From positions 1 through 32,607 of the forward strand of contig JAMLJG010000025.1 of assembly GCA_023953695.1 (NCBI GenBank): a stretch of DNA of 32,607 nt, written 5' to 3'. The translations under genes and the position numbers were made by a program. This DNA comes from Kiritimatiellia bacterium. Its GTDB lineage: Bacteria; Verrucomicrobiota; Kiritimatiellia; CAIVKH01. Each line of letters opens with the position of its first letter. The stretch's first letter is position 1. Below the pieces are notes generated by a model, which saw only the letters and a program-made list of their open reading frames with translations, ran no database searches and was not told the DNA's origin. Positions 1 to 8,056 of the stretch are shown here, piece after piece.

Positions 1-79
1 CCGAAACCGATCATTCCACATTTCTGCATTGCTCATCCCCCCACACTACACCCATCCGCACTCAACACCTCACAAAAAG

Positions 80-200
80 AATCGCCCTCCCTGCCCTCAA
101 TGCGACAACCATTAGCGGGCAACCCACGACGACCCCGGCGACACGTTCGATTGCCCGCATTGCCAACGCGCCCTACCCACACCGCGCGGCCAATCGGCAA
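80..200 (+). pseudogene. Relic of a CPxC/CPxC zinc-ribbon coding sequence
   Basis: In the frame of position 92 the translation gives CPQC, then sixteen codons, then CPHC. One of those sixteen codons is a TAG stop at 113-115. The spacing from the fourth position of the first CPxC to the next cysteine is the same as in the two intact zinc-ribbon proteins of this window (starts 9967 and 23258). The residues before the second pair (GDTFD) and after it (QRALPTPRG) also resemble that family. There is no convincing start codon or ribosome site, so I read this as a decayed paralogue or fragment. It could be chance, but the double CPxC pattern at the right distance is uncommon. Confidence 0.35.
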
Positions 201-250
201 AATCTCCGAAAGTTCCCGCGCACAGCAAACACCGATGCAGCACAAGACAC

Positions 251-278
251 TTGACATCAACGCTAAATAATATAAATA
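251..278 (+). promoter_or_regulatory. Candidate sigma-70 promoter of the PEP-CTERM gene
   Basis: An exact TTGACA lies at 251-256. A strongly AT-rich stretch follows, with TAAATA at 273-278 (16-base spacing) and alternative TATAAA at 271-276. It is about 40 bases before the ATG at 318 in an otherwise GC-rich region. The exact -10 hexamer is uncertain. Confidence 0.5.
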
Positions 279-317
279 TATCCGAATACAGAGAGCGCCG
301 TCCTCGGGGGCCCCGAC

Positions 318-1061
318 ATGATCACGAAACCCAATATGCTTACCGCGCCCCTGATCTTCGCCCTCTCCCTCTTCTTCTCCATCGCGGCTCATGCGCCCGT
401 ATACGCAGATATCGTCATCTGGAGCGAAAACTTCGACTCCACAGCCACAAACTCCCTGCCCACCGGCTGGTCAGGCACCGCGCAGAATGGCGGGCCAGCC
501 CCAAAAGTGACCACCTACTACGGCAGATATGCGGGAGATCACGTCCTTGCCATGGAAGAGTTTAACCCATCCCATGAAACGCAATTCGTCACCGACTCCA
601 TTGACTTTTCCAGCTATACCGGACACACGATTACGCTCAAATTTGATCTCCGCTACGAGCACACGTACGAAGTCGATCAGCCCGACACATCCCTCATTGT
701 CGGCTTTACGGAATCGGGAATCCGGCCCTTTGGCATTTCCGACTGGGTGGGCGGGAATCACGTCGGCGCGCCTCCGGAAAACTCCATCTATTCGCCCTAT
801 ATTCCACCCCAATGGTTCACCGTCACCCTGGATTTGACGGATCGCCTCGCCCAATTCCCGAACACCGACGGCATCGGCATGAAGATATGGCAAATGCGAG
901 GTGTGCCGGACAATGCATATTTGGACAACATGCAGATCATCGCATCTCCCGTGCCCGAGCCATCGTCCGTCGCCCTGCTCGCCGGATCCGCTCTGGCGCT
1001 GGGCCTATGGCGCCGACACTCCATCACCCGAGCCGCAACCCGCAGCCCAACCGAAAACTGA
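318..1061 (+). CDS. PEP-CTERM sorting-signal exported protein
   Basis: A 247-residue secreted protein. Residues 1-30 form a signal peptide (hydrophobic core, cleavage likely after VYA). The middle, about 31-208, is a soluble domain rich in aromatic, Asp and Thr residues with no recognised catalytic motif. Its pattern (WSENFD near the start, YLDNMQI near the end) fits the beta-sandwich proteins often carrying this tag. Residues 212-215 are VPEP, followed by a hydrophobic helix and a WRRH basic stop, which is the PEP-CTERM tripartite signal. In that family the tag is recognised by an exosortase in exopolysaccharide-producing bacteria; no exosortase is in this window. Unusually, about thirteen residues follow the basic cluster. 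It converges on rfbC with a 20-base gap. Confidence 0.85.
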   Translation: MITKPNMLTAPLIFALSLFFSIAAHAPVYADIVIWSENFDSTATNSLPTGWSGTAQNGGPAPKVTTYYGRYAGDHVLAMEEFNPSHETQFVTDSIDFSSYTGHTITLKFDLRYEHTYEVDQPDTSLIVGFTESGIRPFGISDWVGGNHVGAPPENSIYSPYIPPQWFTVTLDLTDRLAQFPNTDGIGMKIWQMRGVPDNAYLDNMQIIASPVPEPSSVALLAGSALALGLWRRHSITRAATRSPTEN

Positions 1062-1081
1062 AGCCATCGCGGCCCGGCCGC

Positions 1082-1654
1082 CTACCCGGCCGCAGGACGC
1101 GCCGAAAAGACCGGCAAATCGCGCTCGGCCACGTCGCGAAGCCGCGGCTGTCGCTGATCTTTGCCCGAAAGCAGCGGCTCTGAAATGGGCCACTTCACCC
1201 CCACATCGGGATCATTCCACGCGATCCCGCGATCGTCCGTGGGCTCATAAACCTCGCTGCATTTGTAGAGAAACGATGCAGACTCGCTCAGCACGCAAAA
1301 TCCATGCGCAAATCCTTCGGGAATGAACATCTGCAGGTGATTCTCCCCCGATAACACCCGCCCACACCACCGACCAAACGTCGGCGAACCGCGCCGCAAG
1401 TCCACCGCAACGTCAAAAACCTCCCCACTCACCACATAAACCAACTTCGCCTGCGGCCGCCGCAACTGAAAATGCAGCCCGCGCAGAATCCCCCGCTGCG
1501 AATACGAAAAGTTGTCCTGCACAAAACTACAACTAATCCCGCCCTCGGCATACTTTGGCGCGTGAAAAGTCTCGGTAAAGTAGCCCCGCGCGTCGCCAAA
1601 AACGTCCGGTTCCACCAAAATGACGTCCGGAATCTCCAATTTTGTGAATTTCAT
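1082..1654 (-). CDS. rfbC: dTDP-4-dehydrorhamnose 3,5-epimerase
   Basis: This enzyme converts dTDP-4-keto-6-deoxyglucose to dTDP-4-keto-rhamnose, the third step of dTDP-L-rhamnose synthesis in the cytoplasm. The 190-residue product matches the usual RmlC length and cupin fold. It shows the N-terminal PDVFGDARGYFTETF segment, LRGLHFQ with the likely catalytic His61, Tyr130 in SFLYKCSEVY, and Asp166 in LSGKD; these are the expected counterparts of the family's active residues. I chose the ATG at 1654 because the protein then begins MKFTKLEIPD as the family does; an in-frame ATG at 1660 is also possible. It is separated from rfbA by the palindrome array. Its plus strand is strongly C-rich, unlike rfbA and rfbB. 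Confidence 0.93.
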   Translation of the reverse strand: MKFTKLEIPDVILVEPDVFGDARGYFTETFHAPKYAEGGISCSFVQDNFSYSQRGILRGLHFQLRRPQAKLVYVVSGEVFDVAVDLRRGSPTFGRWCGRVLSGENHLQMFIPEGFAHGFCVLSESASFLYKCSEVYEPTDDRGIAWNDPDVGVKWPISEPLLSGKDQRQPRLRDVAERDLPVFSARPAAG

Positions 1655-1691
1655 ACCCATTCCAAACCCAAAACAGCACAAATCCTATAAT

Positions 1692-1801
1692 TTCCAATCC
1701 TTGGAAGTCCCTTCAACCCATTTTTCCAATCGTTGGAACTTTTCGGCCCCCTTTTTCCAATCCTTGGAAGTCAAAAGCGAGCGCATTTCCAATCGTTGGA
1801 A
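1692..1801. repeat. Array of four phased TTCCAA-N3-TTGGAA palindromes
   Basis: Four 15-base palindromes lie at 1692-1706, 1724-1738, 1755-1769 and 1787-1801. The central triplets alternate TCC, TCG, TCC, TCG on the plus strand. Start-to-start distances are 32, 31 and 32 bases, close to three helical turns, while the spacers differ in sequence. The array begins 11 bases after the rfbA stop and ends 37 bases before the rfbC start. An AT-rich ATTATA stretch next to the proximal copy could be a -10 element. The same element occurs upstream of the gene at 16871 and upstream of recN. A dimer-binding operator array is the simplest reading (inference). Confidence 0.9.
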
Positions 1802-1812
1802 GTTTTGCGGCT

Positions 1813-2679
1813 TCACTCCTCCAACATTCGCAGAAGATAGCGGCCATATTCATTCTTGGCGAGCGGCGCGGCGAGCGCGCGCACTTCTTCGGCGGTGATC
1901 CAGCCCTGGCGATAGGCGATTTCTTCGATGCAGGCCATTTTCAGGCCCTGCCGCTCTTCGATGGTCTGAACGAAATTCCCGGCTTGGAGCAGCGATTCGT
2001 GCGTGCCGGTGTCGAGCCAGGCGATTCCCCGGCCGAGCAGCTCGACGCGGAGGGCTCCGGTCCGCAGGTAGGCGCGGTTGATGTCTGTGATCTCAAGCTC
2101 GCCGCGCGGCGAGGGTTTGAGGTTGGCGGCGATGTCGGTCACGGAGTTGTCATAGAAATAGAGACCGGGGACGGCGTAGCGAGATTTGGGCTTGGCGGGC
2201 TTTTCCTCGATGTCGAGGACGCGGCCGGAGGGGTCGAAGGAAACCACGCCGTAGCGCTCGGGGTCTTTCACGCGATAGCCGAAAATCAGGCCGCCGGTCT
2301 TGAGGTGACCCGCTTCTTGGAGGGTGGCGGAGAGGTCGTGCCCAAAAAAGATGTTGTCGCCGAGGATCAGGCAAACGGAGTCGCCGGCGATGAAGTCCCG
2401 GCCAATGACAAACGCCTGCGCGAGGCCTTCGGGCCGCGGCTGTTCGGCATAGCTCAACTGCAGACCAAACTGGCGGCCGTCGCCGAACAACTCTCGAAAG
2501 CGGGGCAAGTCCGTCGGCGTGGAGATGATCAATATCTCGCGAATGCCGGCGAGCATGAGGACGGAAAGCGGATAGTAGATCATCGGCTTGTCATACACGG
2601 GCAGCAATTGCTTGCTGACGACGCGCGTGATCGGATAGAGCCGGGTGCCGGAGCCGCCTGCCAAAATAATTCCCTTCAT
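1813..2679 (-). CDS. rfbA: Glucose-1-phosphate thymidylyltransferase
   Basis: This enzyme makes dTDP-glucose from glucose-1-phosphate and dTTP, the first step of dTDP-rhamnose synthesis. The 288-residue protein has the family's standard length. It begins [16 protein letters not shown], the nucleotide-binding loop, followed by [25 protein letters not shown] (about residue 107), the GVVSFD and EEKPAKPKS segments, and the [10 protein letters not shown] segment follow. The ATG at 2679 is chosen because the signature starts exactly there; the open frame extends further upstream into rfbB without family similarity. No strong Shine-Dalgarno is visible. It lies 77 bases after rfbB on the same strand and is presumably co-transcribed. 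Confidence 0.95.
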   Translation of the reverse strand: MKGIILAGGSGTRLYPITRVVSKQLLPVYDKPMIYYPLSVLMLAGIREILIISTPTDLPRFRELFGDGRQFGLQLSYAEQPRPEGLAQAFVIGRDFIAGDSVCLILGDNIFFGHDLSATLQEAGHLKTGGLIFGYRVKDPERYGVVSFDPSGRVLDIEEKPAKPKSRYAVPGLYFYDNSVTDIAANLKPSPRGELEITDINRAYLRTGALRVELLGRGIAWLDTGTHESLLQAGNFVQTIEERQGLKMACIEEIAYRQGWITAEEVRALAAPLAKNEYGRYLLRMLEE

Positions 2680-2756
2680 GCGGCCGATTCTATCAAGAGA
2701 CCGGAGCAATGGGAATTGCGCATTGGGGGTGCGTGCTCGAGGGGCCGTCTTCTCTG

Positions 2757-3815
2757 CTAGTGCGCGCCGTAGTGGGAGGCGATCCATTTCTGGTATTCGC
2801 CGCTGCGAACGCGCTGAATCCATTGCGGGTGGTCGAGATACCACTGGATGGTCTTGCGGAGGCCGGTGTCGAAGGATTCGGCGGGCTTCCAGCCCAGTTC
2901 GCGCTCGATCCTGGCGCAATCAATGGCATAGCGGCGGTCGTGGCCCGGGCGGTCCTTAACGAAGGTGACGAGGTCGCGCCGCCTTTTTCCTCCGGGCAGT
3001 GGCGGGGCGAGGTCTTCCACGAGGTCGCAAATGAGGTTCACCACATCAATATTCTTCATTTCATTGCGGCCACCGATGTTGAAGGTCTGGCCGCGCGCGC
3101 CGCGCTGCATGATATCCCAAACGGCGGTGTTGTGGTCGCGCACGTAGAGCCAGTCGCGGACGTTGAGGCCATCGCCATAGACGGGGAGCGGCTTGCCTTC
3201 GAGCGCATTCAGAATCATCAGCGGAATGAGCTTTTCAGGGAATTGATAGGGTCCGTAGTTGTTTGAGCAGTTGGAGAGGGTGACGGGAAGCCCGTAGGTG
3301 TGGTGATAGGCGCGAACGAGGTGATCGGATGCGGCTTTCGATGCGGAATAGGGGCTGTTCGGTTGATAGGGCGTTTCTTCGGTGAAGAAGCCGGTGTCGC
3401 CGAGGCTGCCAAAAACTTCGTCCGTACTGACGTGGTGAAACAGGGCGATGCGCTCCATCCGCTCGCGGGCAAGTTGAAGCAGAACATAGGTGCCGTGGAT
3501 GTTGGTCGCGATGAAGTCATCCGGCGCGACGATGGACCGATCCACGTGCGACTCGGCAGCGAAGTGGCAGATGGCATCCACGTGGTGTGCGTCGAACACA
3601 TCGGCCATAGCGCGGCGATCGCAGATATCGGCGCAGACGAAAATATAGCGCGATCCAGCGCGCTGCGCGACATCCTCCAAGCTCTCCGGATTTCCGGCGT
3701 AGGTGAGCTTGTCCACGTTGATGACGCGGCCCGCAAAGCCAGATTCATCCAGCACATAGCGCACGAAATTGCTGCCGATGAATCCGCAGCCGCCGGTGAC
3801 GAGTAGGTTCTGCAT
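2757..3815 (-). CDS. rfbB: dTDP-glucose 4,6-dehydratase
   Basis: This enzyme converts dTDP-glucose to dTDP-4-keto-6-deoxyglucose using bound NAD. The 352-residue extended short-chain dehydrogenase has the Rossmann motif [10 protein letters not shown] at residues 7-16, the catalytic STDEVFGS (Thr131-Asp132-Glu133) and YSASK (Tyr156, Lys160). It also has the [14 protein letters not shown] substrate segment and WLYVRDH. The ATG at 3815 is preceded by a GAGTGGA ribosome site; a GTG two codons upstream lacks one. It is the first gene of rfbB-rfbA-rfbC. rfbD, the last enzyme of the pathway, is not in the window. Confidence 0.95.
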   Translation of the reverse strand: MQNLLVTGGCGFIGSNFVRYVLDESGFAGRVINVDKLTYAGNPESLEDVAQRAGSRYIFVCADICDRRAMADVFDAHHVDAICHFAAESHVDRSIVAPDDFIATNIHGTYVLLQLARERMERIALFHHVSTDEVFGSLGDTGFFTEETPYQPNSPYSASKAASDHLVRAYHHTYGLPVTLSNCSNNYGPYQFPEKLIPLMILNALEGKPLPVYGDGLNVRDWLYVRDHNTAVWDIMQRGARGQTFNIGGRNEMKNIDVVNLICDLVEDLAPPLPGGKRRRDLVTFVKDRPGHDRRYAIDCARIERELGWKPAESFDTGLRKTIQWYLDHPQWIQRVRSGEYQKWIASHYGAH

Positions 3816-3854
3816 ATCCACTCAGTTTAGCGAAAAGCTCCGGGAGTGGACACG

Positions 3855-3882
3855 AAAAAGCCGGAGGTTCGCACCTCCGGCT
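3855..3882 (-). terminator. Rho-independent terminator of ppdK
   Basis: A perfect 10-bp stem (3859-3868 paired with 3873-3882) with a TCGC loop lies 25 bases after the ppdK stop. On the minus strand it is followed directly by a run of T (3858-3855). It separates ppdK from the downstream rfb genes. Confidence 0.87.
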
Positions 3883-3907
3883 ATCTCTAAACGACTGACC
3901 GTTCGCC

Positions 3908-6679
3908 TTATTTCTTGGCGATGGCGGCCTGAGCGGCTGCCAAACGCGCGATCGGCACACGGAACGGCGAGCAGCTCACGTAGTTCAAGCCCGCCTTGCA
4001 GCAGAACTTGACGCTATTCGGGTCGCCACCGTGTTCGCCACAGATGCCGAGCTTGATGCCCGGCCGCGTCTCGCGGCCTTTCTTGACGGCCAACTCCACG
4101 AGCTTGCCCACACCGCCAACGTCAATGCTCTGGAACGGATCCACGGGCAAAATCTTCTTCTCGAGATAGTCGGGAAGGAAGGTGCCGATGTCGTCGCGGC
4201 TGAAGCCGAGTGTCATCTGCGTGAGATCGTTGGTGCCGAAGCTGAAGAACTCGGCGGTCTCGGCGATTTCATCTGCCGTGACAGCGGCGCGCGGAACTTC
4301 AATCATGGTGCCAACCATGTAGGTGATCTTGGATTTCTGACTCTTGATCAGGGCGTCCGCGGTGGAGCGAATGATCTGCTCGCAATAATCCAATTCCGCC
4401 TTGGTGCCGACGAGCGGAACCATGATTTCCGGCAGGACCTTGACGCGCTTCTTGGCCGTGTTGATCGCGGCCTGAATGATCGCGGTGGTCTGCATGACAA
4501 TCAATTCGGGATAGGTGATCGAGAGGCGGCAGCCGCGGTGGCCGAGCATCGGGTTGAGCTCGTGCAACTGCTTGATGCGCGCGTCAATCTTGGCCACCGG
4601 CACGTTCAACCGGCGGGCCATCTCTTCCTTGCCCTTCGCGTCCTGCGGGAGGAATTCGTGCAACGGCGGGTCGAGCAAGCGAATGGTGACCGGGTGGCCG
4701 TCCATCGCGGTGAAGATGCCCTCGAAGTCTTCGCGCTGATAGGGCAGCAGCTTGGCCAATGCCACTTCGCGCGCTTCCTTATTCTCTGCGAGAATGAATT
4801 CGCGCTTGGCCCAAATGCGGTCGCCCTCGAAGAACATGTGCTCCGTGCGGCAGAGGCCAATGCCCTCGGCGCCGAAGCGAATCGCAATTTCGGCGTCTTC
4901 CGGCGTATCGGCATTCGTGCGGACGTTGATCTTACGGAACTGATCGGCCCAGTCAGAAACCTGCTTATACATCCGATAGATCGGGTGCTTCAGCGCTTCC
5001 TTCTTGCCCTCGACAATGGCGGCGACAACCGGACTGGCTTCCGTCGGAATCTGCCCCTTGTACACAATGCCGTTCGAGCCGTTCAGGCTGATCCAATCGC
5101 CCTCGCGCAAGACCTGCTTGCCCGCCGTGACTGTCTTGCTCGCATAGTCAATGTGCAGCGAGCTGGCGCCGGCGATGCAGCACTTGCCCCAGCCGCGCGC
5201 AACAACCGCCGCGTGAGAAGTCATACCGCCGGTGGAGGTCAGGATGCCCTGCGCAGCCCACATGCCGCCGACGTCTTCCGGGGAGGTCTCGTGGCGAACA
5301 AGAATGACCTTCGCCTTTGGATCGGCCTTGAGGGCCGCTTCCGCATCGGAGGCCTGGAACACAATCGTTCCCACGGCCGCGCCCGGACCCGCCGGGAGGC
5401 CGGTGGTGAGCTTCTCGGCCACCGCCTCTTCCTTCGGATTGAAGATGGGGAAGAGCAACTGCTCGAGGTCGGCGCCGGTGATGGTGTTGACCGCTTCCTG
5501 CGCGCTCAGGAGCTTGTCCTGCTTTTTGCCGGTGTAGAAGTCTTTGCCGTTGGCCATTTCGACGGCCCAGCGAATGCCCGCCAAACCGGTGCGCTTGGCA
5601 TTGCGCGTCTGGAGCATCCAGAGGGTGCCCTCTTGAATGGTGAACTCGACGTCCTGCGGATATTTATAGCGGCGCTCGAGTTTGTGCATGATGGCGCGGA
5701 GCTGTTTGTCCGCCGCTTTCCATGAGGCGTCCGGCTCCGAGGCCATCTCGTCGAGGTGCTTCGGCGTGCGGATGCCCGCGACGACGTCTTCACCCTGCGC
5801 GTCCACGAGGTATTCGCCCATCGGCTCGTCGGTGCCGACCGCGCCATCGCGCGTGAAGGCCACGCCCGTTCCGGAGGTCTTGCCCATGTTGCCATAGACC
5901 ATCGAACAGATGTTGACTGCCGTGCCGAGGAGGCCGGTGACTTTGTTGATGATGCGATACTTCTCCGCGCGCTCGGAATTCCACGAGCCGAACACGGCGA
6001 TGATGGAGAGTTCGAGCTGCTTGAGCGGGTCTTGAGGGAACGCTTTGCCGACCTTCTCGTAGTACACGCGCTTGTAGACTTCACAAAGCTCTTTGAGCTG
6101 GTCCGCGGTCAGATCGGTGTCTTCTTTCGCGCCATATTTAGCCTTGAGTTTGGCCATCTCGACTTCGAAGTCGTGGTGGGTGAGGCCCGTGGTGGGGCCC
6201 ATCACAACGTCGCCAAACATGTCGAGGAAGCGGCGGTAGCAGTCCCAGCCCGCGCGCGGATTGTTCGTCTTCGCAATGAAGCCGAGGACGGACTTGTCGT
6301 TCATGCCGAGGTTGAGAACCGTGTCCATCATGCCGGGCATGGAAATCGCCGCGCCGGAGCGCACGGAAACGAGGAGAGGATCTTTCGCATCGCCGAGCTT
6401 CTTGCCCATGAGCTTCTCAAGCTTGGCGAGCTGGGCGAGGACCTGGTCCCACATGCCCGGAGGAAACTTGCTGTTGTTCTTGCTGTAGTAGGCGCAGGCT
6501 TCGGTGGTGACAGTGAAGCCCGGAGGAACGGGCAGCTCGGCGAGCGCCATGTCGGCGAGGTTCGCACCCTTGCCACCGAGTATCGGCTTCATCGAAGCGT
6601 CACCCTCGGTGTGCTTCTTGCCAAACCCGTAAAAATACACGTACTTCTTGATCTTCGCTGTCTTCGCTTTTTTGGCCAT
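3908..6679 (-). CDS. ppdK: Pyruvate, phosphate dikinase
   Basis: PPDK interconverts pyruvate, ATP and phosphate with phosphoenolpyruvate, AMP and pyrophosphate. It serves pyrophosphate-linked glycolysis or gluconeogenesis in the cytoplasm. The 923-residue protein shows the complete order: an N-terminal ATP-grasp domain (GGKGANLADM, VSVRSGAAISMPGMMDT, TGVAFTRDGAVG, EFTIQEGTLWMLQTRNAKRTG), the phospho-histidine domain with GGMTSHAAVVARGWGK (His489), and the PEP-binding barrel with GTMIEVPRAA, FSFGTNDLTQ and GICGEHGGDP (Cys880). It is somewhat longer than the usual ~880 residues. The ATG at 6679 follows AGGAG at a good distance. It has its own promoter and terminator, so it appears monocistronic. 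Confidence 0.97.
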   Translation of the reverse strand: MAKKAKTAKIKKYVYFYGFGKKHTEGDASMKPILGGKGANLADMALAELPVPPGFTVTTEACAYYSKNNSKFPPGMWDQVLAQLAKLEKLMGKKLGDAKDPLLVSVRSGAAISMPGMMDTVLNLGMNDKSVLGFIAKTNNPRAGWDCYRRFLDMFGDVVMGPTTGLTHHDFEVEMAKLKAKYGAKEDTDLTADQLKELCEVYKRVYYEKVGKAFPQDPLKQLELSIIAVFGSWNSERAEKYRIINKVTGLLGTAVNICSMVYGNMGKTSGTGVAFTRDGAVGTDEPMGEYLVDAQGEDVVAGIRTPKHLDEMASEPDASWKAADKQLRAIMHKLERRYKYPQDVEFTIQEGTLWMLQTRNAKRTGLAGIRWAVEMANGKDFYTGKKQDKLLSAQEAVNTITGADLEQLLFPIFNPKEEAVAEKLTTGLPAGPGAAVGTIVFQASDAEAALKADPKAKVILVRHETSPEDVGGMWAAQGILTSTGGMTSHAAVVARGWGKCCIAGASSLHIDYASKTVTAGKQVLREGDWISLNGSNGIVYKGQIPTEASPVVAAIVEGKKEALKHPIYRMYKQVSDWADQFRKINVRTNADTPEDAEIAIRFGAEGIGLCRTEHMFFEGDRIWAKREFILAENKEAREVALAKLLPYQREDFEGIFTAMDGHPVTIRLLDPPLHEFLPQDAKGKEEMARRLNVPVAKIDARIKQLHELNPMLGHRGCRLSITYPELIVMQTTAIIQAAINTAKKRVKVLPEIMVPLVGTKAELDYCEQIIRSTADALIKSQKSKITYMVGTMIEVPRAAVTADEIAETAEFFSFGTNDLTQMTLGFSRDDIGTFLPDYLEKKILPVDPFQSIDVGGVGKLVELAVKKGRETRPGIKLGICGEHGGDPNSVKFCCKAGLNYVSCSPFRVPIARLAAAQAAIAKK

Positions 6680-6735
6680 AGACGGGACTCCTGTCTGGGT
6701 GCGCCTCTTCGGCGCCGTTTGATAAATGAGGGGCG

Positions 6736-6764
6736 ATGCTAGGCCGCAATGCCCGCGGTGTCAA
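6736..6764 (-). promoter_or_regulatory. Sigma-70 promoter of ppdK
   Basis: On the minus strand an exact TTGACA (6764-6759) is followed after 17 bases by TAGCAT (6741-6736), about 57 bases before the ppdK ATG. The short leader contains a small GC-rich inverted repeat. Confidence 0.72.
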
Positions 6765-6765
6765 G

Positions 6766-6779
6766 CGGGCCGAAGCCCG
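6766..6779 (-). terminator. UUCG-type hairpin after the HNH gene
   Basis: CGGGC and GCCCG arms enclose a TTCG tetraloop on the minus strand, starting 3 bases after the HNH stop codon. There is no T run, so termination here is only possible, not shown. Confidence 0.35.
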
Positions 6780-6782
6780 GGA

Positions 6783-7397
6783 TCACGAGTCTTCGCCCAG
6801 CTCGACATTCCAATAGGCAAAGTCCAAAAAGTGCCGCCACGAGTGGTGCGTGGTCTTCGTGAATTGAATTTCGAGAAACGGGCGCCAGCGCGGCTTCTTC
6901 GGCTTGCGGAGCAGCCGCATCCGAGCCTGTTCCGGCGTGCGGTTCGCCTTGCGCCGATTGCATTCAATGCAACTGCACACCACGTTCGTCCACGAGGTGA
7001 GGCCGCCGTGCTGGCGCGGCACCACGTGGTCAATGTTCAGGTCCTTGCGATCAAACTTGATGCCGCAATATTGGCACGTGTTCTTGTCGCGCTCGAACAC
7101 GTTTTGCCGCGTGAACTTCACATCCTTCACCGGGAGCCGGTCGAAAAACAGCAGGAGAATCACGCGCGGAATCGGCACGCGAAACGAAATCGTGTTCACC
7201 ACCTCTTCCGAGGCGAGTTCCGGGGAGAAATCGCACCACTCGCGGAAAGAATAGGTGTTGAACCCGCCGGCCCCCTGATACACCACCTGCGCGTGCCCGG
7301 TGAACAGCAACGTCAACGCGCGCTCAACCGAACAGACGTTCACCGCCTGCCAAAGTCGGTTCAAGACCAACACGGGATGTGTCAACGGTGAAGACAT
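6783..7397 (-). CDS. HNH endonuclease family protein
   Basis: A 204-residue protein with a C-terminal zinc-stabilised HNH module. Cys108-x2-Cys111 and Cys143-x2-Cys146 form the zinc knuckles. The core runs DHVVPRQHGG (His124), TNVVCSC (Asn138) and ECNRRKANRTPEQA. The N-terminal ~95 residues (VLVLNRLWQAVNV, ALTLLFTGHAQVV) are the conserved partner region seen in a widespread family of small HNH proteins of uncertain role. These occur outside restriction systems in cyanobacteria and planctomycete-like bacteria (from memory). No methylase or mobile element is nearby, so a housekeeping or repair role is as likely as a homing one. The ATG at 7397 follows GAGG. Confidence 0.85.
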   Translation of the reverse strand: MSSPLTHPVLVLNRLWQAVNVCSVERALTLLFTGHAQVVYQGAGGFNTYSFREWCDFSPELASEEVVNTISFRVPIPRVILLLFFDRLPVKDVKFTRQNVFERDKNTCQYCGIKFDRKDLNIDHVVPRQHGGLTSWTNVVCSCIECNRRKANRTPEQARMRLLRKPKKPRWRPFLEIQFTKTTHHSWRHFLDFAYWNVELGEDS

Positions 7398-7425
7398 AAT
7401 GCCTCAACTCACAAACGCGAGGAAT

Positions 7426-7454
7426 ACGGTATCAGAATCGCTCGCTCGTGTCAA
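7426..7454 (-). promoter_or_regulatory. Candidate promoter of the HNH gene
   Basis: On the minus strand an exact TTGACA (7454-7449) is followed after 17 bases by TACCGT (7431-7426), 28 bases before the HNH start codon. The -35 is convincing; the -10 matches only half of the consensus. Confidence 0.45.
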
Positions 7455-7568
7455 AATCGCGCGCACCCCGGGCGCAGGGGCGCGCCAAACTTTTCCGCAT
7501 TCCACACTGGACGCTGCCCCCTCGCCACCGCTATCACTAGGCGCCTGTTGAACCCGCGGGGAACCACC

Positions 7569-8048
7569 ATGGACGAACTGCTCACTCTTCTAAAACGCAA
7601 CGCGCTGGAAACGCCCGAGAATCTCGCGCGCATGCTCAACCTCAGCGTCGAAGAGGTCCGCGCACGCATCGCGGAATATGAACACGCCGGCATCATCCGC
7701 GGCTATCAGGCGGTCGTTAATGAAGATCAACTCGATCTCGACCGCGTGACGGCGGTCATCGAGGTCAAGGTCACCCCCGAACGCGAGGGCGGATTCGACT
7801 ACGTCGCGGATCGCATCAGCAAATTCCCCGAAGTCCAATCGCTCTTTCTCGTCTCCGGCGCATTCGACCTGCTGATCTTCGCCACAGGGCGCGATCTCAA
7901 AGAAGTCGCGCTTTTCGTCAGCAAGAAGCTCTCTACCATTCGCGGCGTCGTCTCCACTTCAACCCACTTCCGCCTCAAGACCTACAAGGCCTCCGGCGTG
8001 TTGATGGAGGCGCAGGAAAGCAGCGAGCGCCTCAAGATTTCACCCTGA
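7569..8048 (+). CDS. Lrp/AsnC-family transcriptional regulator
   Basis: A 159-residue protein of standard Lrp/AsnC length. Residues 1-50 form a winged helix-turn-helix (LLTLLKRNALETPENLARMLNLSVEEVRARIAEYE) followed by the typical GIIRGYQAVVN linker. Residues 55-140 form the RAM ligand-binding domain (VEVKVTPE, FPEVQSLFLVSGAFDLLIFATGRD, GVVSTSTHFRLKTYK). Members of this family sense amino acids and often regulate adjacent metabolic genes and themselves. The ATG at 7569 follows GGGGA; an in-frame TTG at 7548 is less likely. The aminotransferase starts 8 bases downstream, so the two are almost certainly one operon and the regulator probably controls it (inference). Confidence 0.9.
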   Translation: MDELLTLLKRNALETPENLARMLNLSVEEVRARIAEYEHAGIIRGYQAVVNEDQLDLDRVTAVIEVKVTPEREGGFDYVADRISKFPEVQSLFLVSGAFDLLIFATGRDLKEVALFVSKKLSTIRGVVSTSTHFRLKTYKASGVLMEAQESSERLKISP

Positions 8049-8056
8049 ACCACGCC

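Larger units (their letters stand above)
1..317. other. Gene-free left end
   Basis: No intact gene is supported in this stretch. A minus-strand open frame across 33-392 has no family features and overlaps the start of the PEP-CTERM gene, so it was not accepted. The stretch holds the zinc-ribbon relic near 80-200 and the candidate promoter at 251-278. Confidence 0.5.

Noticed and set aside
33..392. 119-residue minus-strand open frame at the left end
   Set aside because: No family features or ribosome site, and it overlaps the PEP-CTERM gene start and the promoter region.
1075..1092. Bidirectional terminator between the PEP-CTERM gene and rfbC
   Set aside because: CGGCCG arms can pair, but there is no T run on either strand and the repeat extends into the end of rfbC. 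GC-rich chance pairing is likely.
1692..1801. CRISPR-like array
   Set aside because: The repeats are 15-base palindromes with ~16-17 base spacers and only four copies. There is no leader and no cas gene, and the same element recurs in pairs elsewhere.
4031..5725. 564-residue plus-strand open frame
   Set aside because: It is antisense to ppdK, whose catalytic motifs are complete; a codon-bias shadow.
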